A stretch of DNA of 64,000 nucleotides, taken from Linepithema humile (lineage: Eukaryota; Arthropoda; Insecta; Hymenoptera; Formicidae). The notes under the pieces are model-generated. The model searched no databases and was not told where the DNA came from. It saw only the letters and a program-made list of their open reading frames with translations. A program made the translations under genes and the position numbers. Position 1 is the stretch's first letter. Every line of letters starts with the position of its first letter. Of the stretch, positions 56,601-64,000 are shown piece by piece. Where the stretch lies: contig NC_090132.1 of assembly GCF_040581485.1 (NCBI RefSeq), positions 12,225,001-12,289,000 of the forward strand. Reading direction: 5' to 3'.

Positions 56601-59163
56601 TACGAGTTTTTAATTTTCGTGATCTAATTCGATTAACATCTAACCATCTAAGAGTTGTATCTGAATCGGTTCCATATAAAGCGATACCCAGTAATGTATC
56701 AGCAGCTTCAAGAGCTCCACATTCTCTGTTACTCGTAAATCGCAAAGCAATATTCCAAAGACGGCTGGCCAATGATTTATTTGTATTATTTTTAACATCA
56801 AGAATAATATCAGACAACTCACATTTTGCCGCTTTATTCATATATTTGGTAATGTACCAGGTAAGCAATGTCGATTTTTCGCCAATAAATTGTATATCCA
56901 TATTTCCTTCCCAAGCAGTTAAAAGGACAGGATTATAATCATTTATATTGATTTCTTCTTCTGTTCGAGGAATATTGTAAAGCCTACTTTTATGTTTCAA
57001 TTGTTTTCTACCTGCTATTGCAGTTTTGACCTCAATTATTTTTAAAGACTCAGTAACAGAACGAGGAAATCCAAAACGACATACTCGAACAACTTTACGT
57101 CCTACTTTTTTAGAACGAAGACAATAGTCGTTATGTTTGTGTCGTTGATGTGTATTAACACGCCTGTGCAATAGTGGTGAGATATTTTTATTTGGAATTT
57201 TACAGCTAACATGTTGTAAAATAAATTTGGAAACTTTTTCCATACTAGATTCACCAATAATTGGGGCATCTTTAATCCAAATTAATAAATGAAAATGTTG
57301 TATTCCTCTACCTTGATATTTTCGTCGCCAGAAATAATGCATTACCTCTCCAATTGGATTATCTTCCGAACAAATAAAATCAAGCATTGCCCAAAACATG
57401 TTATCGAGAAATCTCGATGTTAACACAGGATCTTTAGCGATAAGTGCACTGGTGCTTAACGATGTATCACACCATCCATTTACTTCACGAATGTATTCAC
57501 CTAATTCTTCCCACAACCATTCACCAAGACTTAATGTTAAAAACCATGTTGCGGGTCCATAATGGTGTGTCATACAATTTAAATCACTTCTCGGTCTACG
57601 CCAAAATTGTTCCGTATTCCTTAGCGACGCAAATATTGTGCTCAAATCAGATTCTAATAAATCTTTGGACATTGCCTCTAAATATTCCTTAGCCGTATAA
57701 CGAGCTCGTTGATTAGTAGTATACATTTTATGATAAATTCCACGTTTTAACTGACGTATATTGGTACCGTTTAACAAATAAAATAGATATTGTTGATTTA
57801 ATCTATACTGCGGATGTTTGGACATTAAGCGACATTTAATGAATTCATGGTCATGAAGCTTGACCTCCCTATCTGCATGCTCTCCATTAATACCGTAAGG
57901 ATATAAATCAGGAAAACATAACAAATCTAAACATTTTTCACGATTATCCATAGGTATATCCTGAATTTTTAACATTTGATATAAAGCCGTTGCAGTTTTA
58001 TTTTCCCTTTTTTCATATAATGGATATATAGAATATTGCTCATAGTTATCATTATCATTAATAATCTGAGTTAGTAATGCCTCATGTCGACTCAATGCCT
58101 TATCTTCAACGTTTTCCATTTCCTGCATTTTGGATTTTGAATTATTTAATAATTCATGTTCCTCATCAAATATATCTTCTTCAACATTTTCATCCTCTTG
58201 CATTTGGAATTCCATATTATTTAATTGCAAAACTAAATAATCGTGTGAATTCGGTATTATTATTCCAGAATATAAAGGATTGTTGTTCTTCAACCACATC
58301 AATGCATCAATTACTTTTGTAACATTTACCATCTTTTCCCAGATAACTTTAGATTTTGTGGGAATACCTCTAACTAAGATATATAATTCATGATTAATAT
58401 TTATCGCATCAGTTTCAGAACATAATTTGTTTAATGTCTCTTGTATTGGAAGTGGTAAATGAAAGGTTCTACCTTTAACTTTTTGTATCATTTGTCTTCC
58501 AGGTAATTTTTTATTCATAACAGTTCCCATTTTAACAACAGTTTGAAACGCTTTAGCTCTCTGTATAAGAATCTTTTCGAATGTGTTAAGAGATGATATC
58601 ACATCCGGCACATGATTTGTACAAAGATTATTCAAGATGCAATATGCAGGCATCGAACCTTCACGAAATTTTCCTTTACAATAAATACATATGTACTGCG
58701 AATTAATTTGTTGCTTTTTTACATGTTCCATTAAATCTTTCCAAATTGGAGTATCCATTTTTATTCTAAGACTTGTGATCTCAGAAACGTTTCTTCTATA
58801 ACAAAGTCTTTCACATGATACACAAGCATGACGCGGTGTATCCATTAAGCGTTTTTTCAATATCTTAAATGCATTCTTATATTTAGAAAATATATCATCC
58901 TCATTTGCAATTGCATCGCTTTGCTTACGTTTGTACATATCTGTTATTTCTTGTGCTGCAGTCACAATTTCATTTAATACATCTAAATCAGCACAATTTA
59001 ATGCTTTATCTAACTTAAACATTTGTCCACAAACACTTGTGAGTTGATAAATCAAACGTTTAATATTTCTTACTTTTGGAAAGTGAGGCGATAGCAATAC
59101 AACTGGTAAAAGCATCGCTTTACAAAGAGTTAAATTGATGTAACAACTTTGCGCGTGACCCAA
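53638..59163 (-). CDS. Helitron Rep/PIF1 helicase fused to USP protease
   Basis: 1,841 codons. A cysteine-rich N-terminal region (CxxC pairs near residues 115 and 158, DUF6570-like) precedes the Helitron-like N domain ('WFLTLSLGEWLWEEL', near 540). Then come the HUH nickase motif 'GRGIQHFHLLIW' (near 618) and the two catalytic tyrosines in 'WYITKYMNK' (near 769). The SF1 helicase has Walker A 'GEGGTGKS' (1086), Walker B 'FIIDEIS' (1166), 'THKSQGLSL' (1465) and 'YVALSR' (1489). From about 1570 a USP (C19) domain follows: Cys box 'GFQNVDEVSCYANVVLQCL' (Cys near 1585), two CxxC zinc pairs, His box 'GPSIEKGHYTSI' (His near 1798) and 'WIEADDA' (Asp near 1813). All catalytic residues are present. 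The first codon is not a real start: the frame probably continues from the upstream segment across a one-base change near 59130-59160. Confidence 0.9.
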   Translation of the reverse strand: MGHAQSCYINLTLCKAMLLPVVLLSPHFPKVRNIKRLIYQLTSVCGQMFKLDKALNCADLDVLNEIVTAAQEITDMYKRKQSDAIANEDDIFSKYKNAFKILKKRLMDTPRHACVSCERLCYRRNVSEITSLRIKMDTPIWKDLMEHVKKQQINSQYICIYCKGKFREGSMPAYCILNNLCTNHVPDVISSLNTFEKILIQRAKAFQTVVKMGTVMNKKLPGRQMIQKVKGRTFHLPLPIQETLNKLCSETDAININHELYILVRGIPTKSKVIWEKMVNVTKVIDALMWLKNNNPLYSGIIIPNSHDYLVLQLNNMEFQMQEDENVEEDIFDEEHELLNNSKSKMQEMENVEDKALSRHEALLTQIINDNDNYEQYSIYPLYEKRENKTATALYQMLKIQDIPMDNREKCLDLLCFPDLYPYGINGEHADREVKLHDHEFIKCRLMSKHPQYRLNQQYLFYLLNGTNIRQLKRGIYHKMYTTNQRARYTAKEYLEAMSKDLLESDLSTIFASLRNTEQFWRRPRSDLNCMTHHYGPATWFLTLSLGEWLWEELGEYIREVNGWCDTSLSTSALIAKDPVLTSRFLDNMFWAMLDFICSEDNPIGEVMHYFWRRKYQGRGIQHFHLLIWIKDAPIIGESSMEKVSKFILQHVSCKIPNKNISPLLHRRVNTHQRHKHNDYCLRSKKVGRKVVRVCRFGFPRSVTESLKIIEVKTAIAGRKQLKHKSRLYNIPRTEEEININDYNPVLLTAWEGNMDIQFIGEKSTLLTWYITKYMNKAAKCELSDIILDVKNNTNKSLASRLWNIALRFTSNRECGALEAADTLLGIALYGTDSDTTLRWLDVNRIRSRKLKTRKEIEALASQSTDLFHESLIDDHYPQRPEELEFMSLYEFAKWYDIRKAKPRNNKGEFYKMGNGYYLIRRQRGYLINHYKYNIKIQPENYFFSLLLMFQPWNKLEDLKNECDTYAESFHKVKLHLTEALKYHEKLEELQEAFEAAKQLVQECLDKAQKRESLDDPDNPIGVENIEAGEAMQDFKDLGDKNNIQEIDVSEMIGQLNMDQKRVFDRIITTIQSDNSILRLYVSGEGGTGKSFLIKTVTCWIKQNLEKDTAVSAPTGIAAFNIDGLTVHRLLQLPVEHGHTPKYRKLSDHVLPILRTELKDVILFIIDEISMISNLTFMYIHLRLCEIFDTSDCDDGWFGKKHILLLGDLLQLPPVREDFIFANFSKEKIDKYFGCLGVANLWTTLFNYDELTINMRQKGDGSYHELLSRVRIGLLTKSDSDILQKRKISFEGDSFESRLNELCNFINNMTSDTVCLLPTCHMCDVLNAAMLSRISSKEIVLVAENTVKCSPYVKKKVLKVLENNDEDNSKTAGLSKRITIKIGAKVMIRRNIDATLGLVNGTIAQVISIVQDISTDRVESIKLLLPSGSEYLIQRVSVKFEVMDRVYVIREQFPLSLSYGITIHKSQGLSLQNAIMDIGNSVFSHGQIYVALSRLTSLDGLHLINFDPSSITASEEAIIEYNRLKRLNNAETKTISLVKERYRRIKDVLWAVPKIVNSIQESHEKVRKNITWNMYGFQNVDEVSCYANVVLQCLLHLNSIRKQIADYDKQNDLNVLMCHYENKVHNLNTYVIRQSLGEYFSKSVKRDACEFFTALCTKYDSIKSLIEHQVTTIKQCKSCNYTKTIVNNNIFISIPINKCKKQTYDLNELLNLTFSHWCQLNNESCKNCTKNEILVKSEFTLSRDIIVIHLIPIQDGKSVKTDKFTLRAVPTTKVIIVGQLYKVMSAILHHGPSIEKGHYTSICREEMSNIWIEADDALIKKRQWPRGAKDVFVIFLQKIDQ

Positions 59164-59790
59164 TTTTAAATCTGAAGTTTTTATCTGTACATTTATACAT
59201 ATCTTCTACCAATGTAGGTATATTTTTTAAAGCACATGTATCAACAGTTTCAAGAAATTTTTGATAACGTTTAATCAAAGCTGGATTATCAATTTTACAT
59301 AAAGTGGGACAACACGACCATGACTTTTTCGCTCGTGCTGTTGTCAAAGGTAACACATTTATAACTTGACCTTCCATATTCATTGCTAAAGATTCTTGTA
59401 AAGTTGCTTTACAATACATAGAATCTGCAAAATAATTTTCGGATGAAGCTGTATGTCTAGATACTCCACACAAAGCATTCAATTGTTCATCAATTGTATG
59501 ACATTCAGCAACAAGAGTCAAACTTCTGCTTTCTTTTTAAGTCTATATAATATTTTATTCATGTCGTCAATATAATTATTTCTAACATTATTACACCAAC
59601 GTACTATTTTCTCAGCTTCTAATTGTTTTTCGATATTACATTCAATATTTAATTTTTTCGAAATATTTTTAATGAATGTTATCAAAGAACCATTTTTTAA
59701 TTTTATAGAATTTTTGCACCGAACATTTCTATATTTTTTAGTGATGTTATTACTAACATTGCAATTTTTTATGTTATGTTTATATTTCAA
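59120..59790 (-). pseudogene. Helitron protein N-terminal segments, frameshifted
   Basis: Two open segments (59790-59518 and 59521-59120) overlap by a few bases in different frames. The first gives 'LNIECNIEKQLEAEKIVRWC', the second 'AKKSWSCCPTLCKIDN' and 'FRFKIGSRAKLLHQ'. They read as continuous N-terminal sequence for the downstream Rep frame if single bases are restored. Neither starts with ATG. Alternative: separate small proteins. Confidence 0.6.
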
Positions 59791-60205
59791 TGTTTCATTC
59801 TTTTTTTTCTTTCTTCTTTCTTTTTCTTATAATATTGTTTGTTATAATTCCATTTACGTTCTAATATTTTTTGTCTACTTTCTTCCTTTTGCATCAATTT
59901 AGAATAACGTATGCGCTCTTGCGTGCATCGCATTGCAAAATTTTTATCATATTGTTGCCGCTTTTTAGCGCGATTATAATCTAAATTTTCTTTATATCTG
60001 CGCTTCTTTTTAGCACGATTATCTTCTACATTTTCTTCATATCTGTGCTTCTTTTTAGCACGATTATCTTCTACATTTTCTTCATATCTGCGCTTTTTTT
60101 TAGCACGATTATCTTCTACATTTTCTTCATATCTGCACTTCTTTTTAGCACGATTATCTTCTACATTTTCTTCATATCTGCGCTTCTTTTTAGCGCGATT
60201 ATCTT
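59791..60205 (-). pseudogene. basic repeat linker between Ulp1 and Rep parts
   Basis: Open on the minus strand from the frameshift near 60210 down to a TGA near 59788. It encodes tandem copies of the 15-residue block RRYEENVEDNRAKKK, then 'CTQERIRYSKLMQKEESRQK' and a Lys/Glu/Arg-rich run. It continues the last repeats of the Ulp1 frame after a one-base loss in an A/T run at about 60210. An A8 run near 59800 shifts it against the next segment. Highly charged, probably helical; may bind nucleic acid. Confidence 0.65.
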
Positions 60206-60300
60206 CTAATTTTTTTTATATGTGCGCTTTTTTTTAACGCGATTATCTTCTAAATTTTCCTTATATTTCTGTATCTTTTTAGCACGATTATATTCTAAAT
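59956..60300. repeat. 45-bp tandem repeat, ~7.5 copies
   Basis: Units start at 59956, 60001, 60046, 60091, 60136, 60181 (44 bp) and about 60225, each with 'cgattatcttctacatttt'-like sequence. The period is a multiple of three and preserves the coding frame on the minus strand. Confidence 0.93.
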
Positions 60301-62032
60301 TTTGTTTATATCGATGTCGTTCGTAATGCGCATGATTTTTTAAGTAATCACATATATCTTGATTTTCCTTTTTGCAACTTTCTTTGTTATCAACAAAATT
60401 GTTAGTCAATGTAATATTATCATCTATATTTATTATCTCTTGGTTATCCTTGTTATTAATTTGATCAACAAAATTGTTCTTTAATGTATTTGATTTTTGT
60501 TCTATTTTATTTTGTCCTATTGTACGTAAAGGAGCTACTTTTTTTGGTTTTATTATTGCTAACGGAGATACTTTTTGAATAACTCCATATATTAAATCTT
60601 GAGGAAAATACTCTATTACATTAGATTCCAAAATTTTTACTAAATGTGAACGCATTAAGCTATGATCATACTTTACTGTATCAGGCTTGATATTAAATAG
60701 TAATGAAGTTGCAAAAGCTATTGAAAAAACACCACAATCATTACCGTTTGGTTGTTGCTGCACAGTAGGAAATCGGACAGGCCGTTGATCAAAAGAATAA
60801 ATCGGAAATAATCGTCTTAAAAATTGTTCATGATTTTTATGCAACTTCTTTTTATTCAATGAATCATAAATAAATAAGTTTTGTGCATCATAATAACTGC
60901 ATACCCAATGGCCATCTAATGCGCCAGGACCTGACGAACTATATAATATCTGTATATGTTCATTATTGTCAGGTATAGGTTGTATTTCATCAAGACATTG
61001 TAATAGCAATGTTTCGACAGGTCTATAATTAGAACATCTTTCTAAAAGATGATTAAAATGTTTTATATGCAAATCTGTTAGCCATTCACCTTGAACAATA
61101 ATATTTTTTTGTTCGGATGACAAAACTATTTTTCTCTCAGTTTTTATAATCATTTGATCTCGATATCTTTCATTTTGCATATCATTTTCTAAATACACCT
61201 GTATACGTCCTTCATTCTCTTTATAATCTTTTTTATAAACTTGATCAATACGATTATTAATAATTAATGTTAGATCTGCAATTTTGTCTAAATCTGCTAT
61301 GTTTTTTTGCATTTTTAACAAATCATTATTTAATTTCTTTAATTTACAAGGACGATTATACTGTTTCAATTGATTTAATTTCTTTTCATTTGTTTTATTT
61401 TGATGTATCATACGCTTACGAGTTGTTTCAGCTTCTTTTGCTTTTATTAATGCCAATGAAAGTACTTTTTGAACACCATATTTTGGATCTTGAGGAAAAT
61501 GTTCGATTACATTAGATTCAAAAATTTTTATCAAATGTGAACGCATTAAGCTATGATCATACTTAACTTTTTCTGGTTTAATATTGAATAGTAACGAAAT
61601 TGCAAAAGCTATAGCGAAAACACCGCAATCATTACTATTTGGTTGACATTGCACAGCTGGAAATTTGATAGGTCGTTTTTCAAAAGGATAAGTTGGAAAT
61701 AATCGTCTTAAAAATTGTTCATAATCTCTGTGCAACTTTTTATTATTAAACGAATCATAAATAAATAAATTTTTTTTGTCATAATAGTTACATATCCAAT
61801 GTCCATCTAATGCGTTTAGACCTGACGAACTAAATAATATCTGTATATGTTTTTTATATTCTGATGCACATTGTATTGTATCAAGAGAATACAATTTTTG
61901 TGTTTGCACAGGTCTATAATCTGAACAAGTTTTTAAAAGATGTGCAAAATGCTTCATATGTATATCATTTAACCATTCGCCTTGAGCAATAATACGTTTT
62001 TGATCAGACGACAGCGTTATTTGTTTTTCCAT
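60206..62032 (-). CDS. tandem Ulp1/C48 SUMO-protease protein
   Basis: ATG-initiated, 608 codons. Two homologous Ulp1-type cysteine-protease domains (residues ~1-185 and ~298-480) each start with 'QGEWL' and keep a full triad: His78/Asp93/Cys136 ('LDGHWICNYYD', 'FIYDS', 'QPNSNDCGVFAIAFA') and His375/Asp390/Cys433 ('LDGHWVCSYYD', 'FIYDS', 'QPNGNDCGVFSIAFA'), with the oxyanion Gln six residues before each Cys. They are joined by a helical linker (205-265). The family removes SUMO or related modifiers from proteins. After residue ~545 the basic 15-residue repeats begin; the frame ends at a TAG where one base appears lost, and the repeats go on in another frame. It lies upstream of, and on the same strand as, the Helitron Rep gene. 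Confidence 0.9.
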   Translation of the reverse strand: MEKQITLSSDQKRIIAQGEWLNDIHMKHFAHLLKTCSDYRPVQTQKLYSLDTIQCASEYKKHIQILFSSSGLNALDGHWICNYYDKKNLFIYDSFNNKKLHRDYEQFLRRLFPTYPFEKRPIKFPAVQCQPNSNDCGVFAIAFAISLLFNIKPEKVKYDHSLMRSHLIKIFESNVIEHFPQDPKYGVQKVLSLALIKAKEAETTRKRMIHQNKTNEKKLNQLKQYNRPCKLKKLNNDLLKMQKNIADLDKIADLTLIINNRIDQVYKKDYKENEGRIQVYLENDMQNERYRDQMIIKTERKIVLSSEQKNIIVQGEWLTDLHIKHFNHLLERCSNYRPVETLLLQCLDEIQPIPDNNEHIQILYSSSGPGALDGHWVCSYYDAQNLFIYDSLNKKKLHKNHEQFLRRLFPIYSFDQRPVRFPTVQQQPNGNDCGVFSIAFATSLLFNIKPDTVKYDHSLMRSHLVKILESNVIEYFPQDLIYGVIQKVSPLAIIKPKKVAPLRTIGQNKIEQKSNTLKNNFVDQINNKDNQEIINIDDNITLTNNFVDNKESCKKENQDICDYLKNHAHYERHRYKQNLEYNRAKKIQKYKENLEDNRVKKKRTYKKN

Positions 62033-62087
62033 TATAAATATTTTTATCTTTTAATTAAATATATATTTTAGATTATTATTTGCAAGA

Positions 62088-62262
62088 GCACAGCAATTGC
62101 TTTTTACAGGTGCACAGCAACTCTTCTTTTTATAACAAGTGTTTAAAGACGCACAGCAGTCACTCTTGAAGGTGCACAGCAACCCTTCTTTCTATAAGCG
62201 CACAGCGCAGTAATACTTTTTATAAGGTGCACAGCAACCCTTCTTTTTTGTAAGCGCACAGC
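62088..62262. promoter_or_regulatory. seven GCACAGC repeats upstream of Ulp1 ORF
   Basis: GCACAGC occurs at about 62088, 62112, 62151, 62174, 62200, 62229 and 62255, usually followed by 'aacccttcttt'. It begins 55 bp upstream of the ATG of the Ulp1 frame. It could be a promoter/5' UTR array or the subterminal repeats of the Helitron-like element. A GTAAGTATA donor-like site on the minus strand lies just beyond (near 62288). Confidence 0.5.
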
Positions 62263-62525
62263 AGCTCTTATATAAAAAAAAATATATACTTACACCTAAA
62301 CTCCTCCGGAATCTAAGAAACAAAAAAACTTCTCTGGAAATCCAAGAAACAAAATAAACATTTAATAAAGTAATGATGGCTATACAATCTTTTATTTCAA
62401 TTTTTAATGTTACAGTAATTATACAATTTTGTATTACCTATTTAATAAGTTTCCTTCTTCCTCGTTTCCTCTAATTGGCTCCCTTTCTCTCTGTCTGTCT
62501 GTCTCCCTTTCTCTCTGTCTCTCTG

Positions 62526-62578
<53 letters not shown>

Positions 62579-62900
62579 TTCTCTGTTTCTCCAATAAATG
62601 ACATATATAGTTTGTATTTAACACGATAAATGTTGAATTAAATATTAAATACTTTAAAATGTTAATATATACTATAAATATTATCGTGATAGATATATGT
62701 CAGGATAATACTACATAGTATTTATAGTAAATATTGTTCACATAGACCATATCATCACTATCACGACCATATTGTAATATGTGAAGCAATATTTTCGGAT
62801 ATATATTATTATAAATAAACAACGGAAACATACCTTAAGTAATATACTGATGCAGTTTTTAATACAAAAACACCATAAATATTTCCACCGCTTCACTGTA
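62263..62900. other. non-coding with CT-rich microsatellite
   Basis: Contains a (CT)n/(CTGT)n run at about 62485-62575 and otherwise AT-rich sequence. No gene seen. Confidence 0.55.
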
Positions 62901-62910
62901 AACACAAACA

Positions 62911-63112
62911 TCTGTCAGTCGACAGCCATAGAGTCACATTTATAAATGACTTACAAACTGTGCTACGAGAAGTGGAAATGCTGCATTGTGATTTGTTAGC
63001 TATCATAAACAAGATTGGCTTACGGAAAACACCAATTAAATACTTTTGAGGCGTAGCGCAGTTTGTAAGTCATTTATAAATATGACTATGGCTGTCGACT
63101 CTGATAGACAGA
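62911..63112. repeat. inverted repeat, ~57-bp arms
   Basis: 'tcgacagccatagagtcaca' and 'tttataaatgacttacaaac' at the left face 'gtttgtaagtcatttataaa' and 'tatgactatggctgtcga' at the right around an 85-bp loop. Small fold-back element. Confidence 0.8.
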
Positions 63113-63121
63113 TGACACAAA

Positions 63122-63296
63122 ATGTCCGCAGAACCAAAAAAAAGTAAGTAATTAGTATAATATAATGCATTATTAAAAACATGAAAAATAAGTAATTATT
63201 CGTTTTGTTACAGCACCACGATGGAATCGACGAAGAGAAGGCCGCTGTGGAGGTCGCGGTGGAAACCGAACGTTCCACCTTCACTTTCAATATTAA
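63122..63296 (+). CDS. possible two-exon microprotein, uncertain
   Basis: ATG at 63122, a GTAAGTAA donor after 63143 and a TTACAG acceptor before 63214 would join phase-1 exons into 34 residues: 'MSAEPKK' followed by an Arg/Gly-rich part ('WNRRREGRCGGRGGNR'). It may be the start of a larger gene or a captured exon. The second exon lies in a palindrome arm. Weak. Confidence 0.2.
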
Positions 63297-64000
63297 TATT
63301 AAATACAAAAAAAATACATATTTTGTAAAAAAAAATACATATTTTGTATTTTATTTAAATAAAATGTTAATGTATTTATATATATATAAATAAATACCAT
63401 GTAGTATTATCTCCTGTTTACTATTAACCTGAAATAGAGTATAGTGTAAATCCTGAAATAGATAGAGTCGTGTAAAGACGTTTAATTTTTAATATAATAT
63501 TCAATGTAAGAGACGTTTATCTTAATTGTTTAATTTGTGGTATTTACTAATCAAACGTCTGTGCACGGCTCTATCTATTTCAGGATATTATCCTGAAATA
63601 GATAAAGTAGTGTAAATCCTGAAATAGATAGAGTCGTGTAAAGACGTTTAATTTTTAATATAATATTCAATCTAAGAGACGTTTACATATATTTATTTTA
63701 TAAATACCACAAATTAAACAATTAAGATAAACGTCTCTTAGATTGAATATTATATTAAAAATTAAACGTCTTTACACGACTCTATCTATTTCAGGATTTA
63801 CACTATACTCTATCTATTTCAGGATAATAGTAAATCAGGAGATATAATACTACATGGTATTTATTTATATATATATATATATATAAATACATTAACATTT
63901 TATTTAATATGTATTTTTTTTGTATTTAATATTAAAAGTGGAGGTGGAACGTTTTGTTTCCACCGCGACCTCCACCGCGGCCTTCTCTTCGTCGATTCCA
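63221..64000. repeat. palindrome reaching the window end
   Basis: TGGAATCGACGAAGAGAAGG at the left is the exact reverse complement of the last bases of the window. Arms of about 330-380 bp are imperfect (e.g. 'accgaacgttcc' against 'ggaacgttttgtttcc'). The interior has four or more direct and inverted copies of 'tcctgaaatagatagagtcg' and 'taagagacgttta'. It may extend beyond the window. Confidence 0.85.

Larger units (their letters stand above)
53638..62090 (-). mobile_element. Helitron-like element with Ulp1 and USP proteases
   Basis: On one strand, in order: a frame with two Ulp1/C48 protease domains, a basic 15-residue repeat region, a short N-terminal segment, and a Rep-PIF1 helicase frame ending in a USP/C19 domain. 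Both the repeats and the Rep N-terminus run across frame changes, so the pieces probably belonged to one ~2,800-codon ORF. Element ends are not identified; the limits given are the coding span plus the immediate upstream sequence. Rolling-circle replication is inferred from the HUH and two-Tyr motifs. Confidence 0.75.

Noticed and set aside
60206..62032. Adenovirus/Polinton-type protease from a Maverick element
   Set aside because: No packaging ATPase, capsid or polymerase-B genes are near, and the tandem domains are linked through repeats to Helitron Rep sequence.

Overview
The window reads as AT-rich insect nuclear DNA. An ant or close hymenopteran relative is most likely, because two odorant-receptor exons of the expanded ant type are present, together with an R1-like LINE, mariner-type 'CAGGGTGTC' MITEs and a Copia element with an insect-type primer-binding site. 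Almost nothing is ordinary host coding sequence. The window is a stack of nested transposable elements (TEs), and the order of insertion can often be read.

Layout. 1-6.4 kb: possible LTR remnants and several MITEs. 6.4-7.8 kb: 3' end of an R1-like LINE whose C-terminal Glu-Arg codons have expanded into a 302-bp (AG)n tract. 10.3-10.7 kb: one odorant-receptor exon. 11.1-15.7 kb: a palindrome with two 1,672-bp arms, each holding half a mariner-like element fused to Penelope-like sequence. 18.8-25.6 kb: a 6.8-kb CACTA/CMC-like DNA transposon with a decayed transposase and a spliced DUF4806-type gene; smaller elements are nested inside. 26.0-29.2 kb: a TTAA-flanked element containing an array of 12 hairpin units. 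29.8-30.1 kb: an odorant-receptor first exon. 31.1-31.9 kb: a truncated mariner. 32.3-34.6 kb: 5' part of a Gypsy-like LTR element followed by a 15-bp minisatellite. 38.5-43.0 kb: an intact, very young Copia element. 43.9-49.4 kb (minus): a 12-exon MULE transposase gene ending in a RING finger. 49.8-51.1 kb: a second Gypsy-like LTR plus gag. 51.1-53.2 kb: a second large palindrome (888-bp arms). 53.6-62.1 kb (minus): a Helitron-like element. 63.2 kb to the end: a third palindrome that reaches the window edge.

Most notable is the Helitron-like element. Its Rep/PIF1-helicase protein carries a ubiquitin-specific protease (USP/C19) domain at its C-terminus. Upstream on the same strand lies a reading frame with two tandem SUMO-protease (Ulp1/C48) domains, both with complete catalytic triads. 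A 15-residue basic repeat runs from the Ulp1 frame toward the Rep frame, so the whole region may originally have been one ~2,800-residue polyprotein, now broken by about four single-base frameshifts. With the MULE-RING gene, the window thus holds two unrelated transposase systems wired to ubiquitin/SUMO chemistry.

Several breaks fall in A/T homopolymers, so some may be sequencing errors. The near-identical palindrome arms could be real recent inversions, gene conversion or assembly artefacts.
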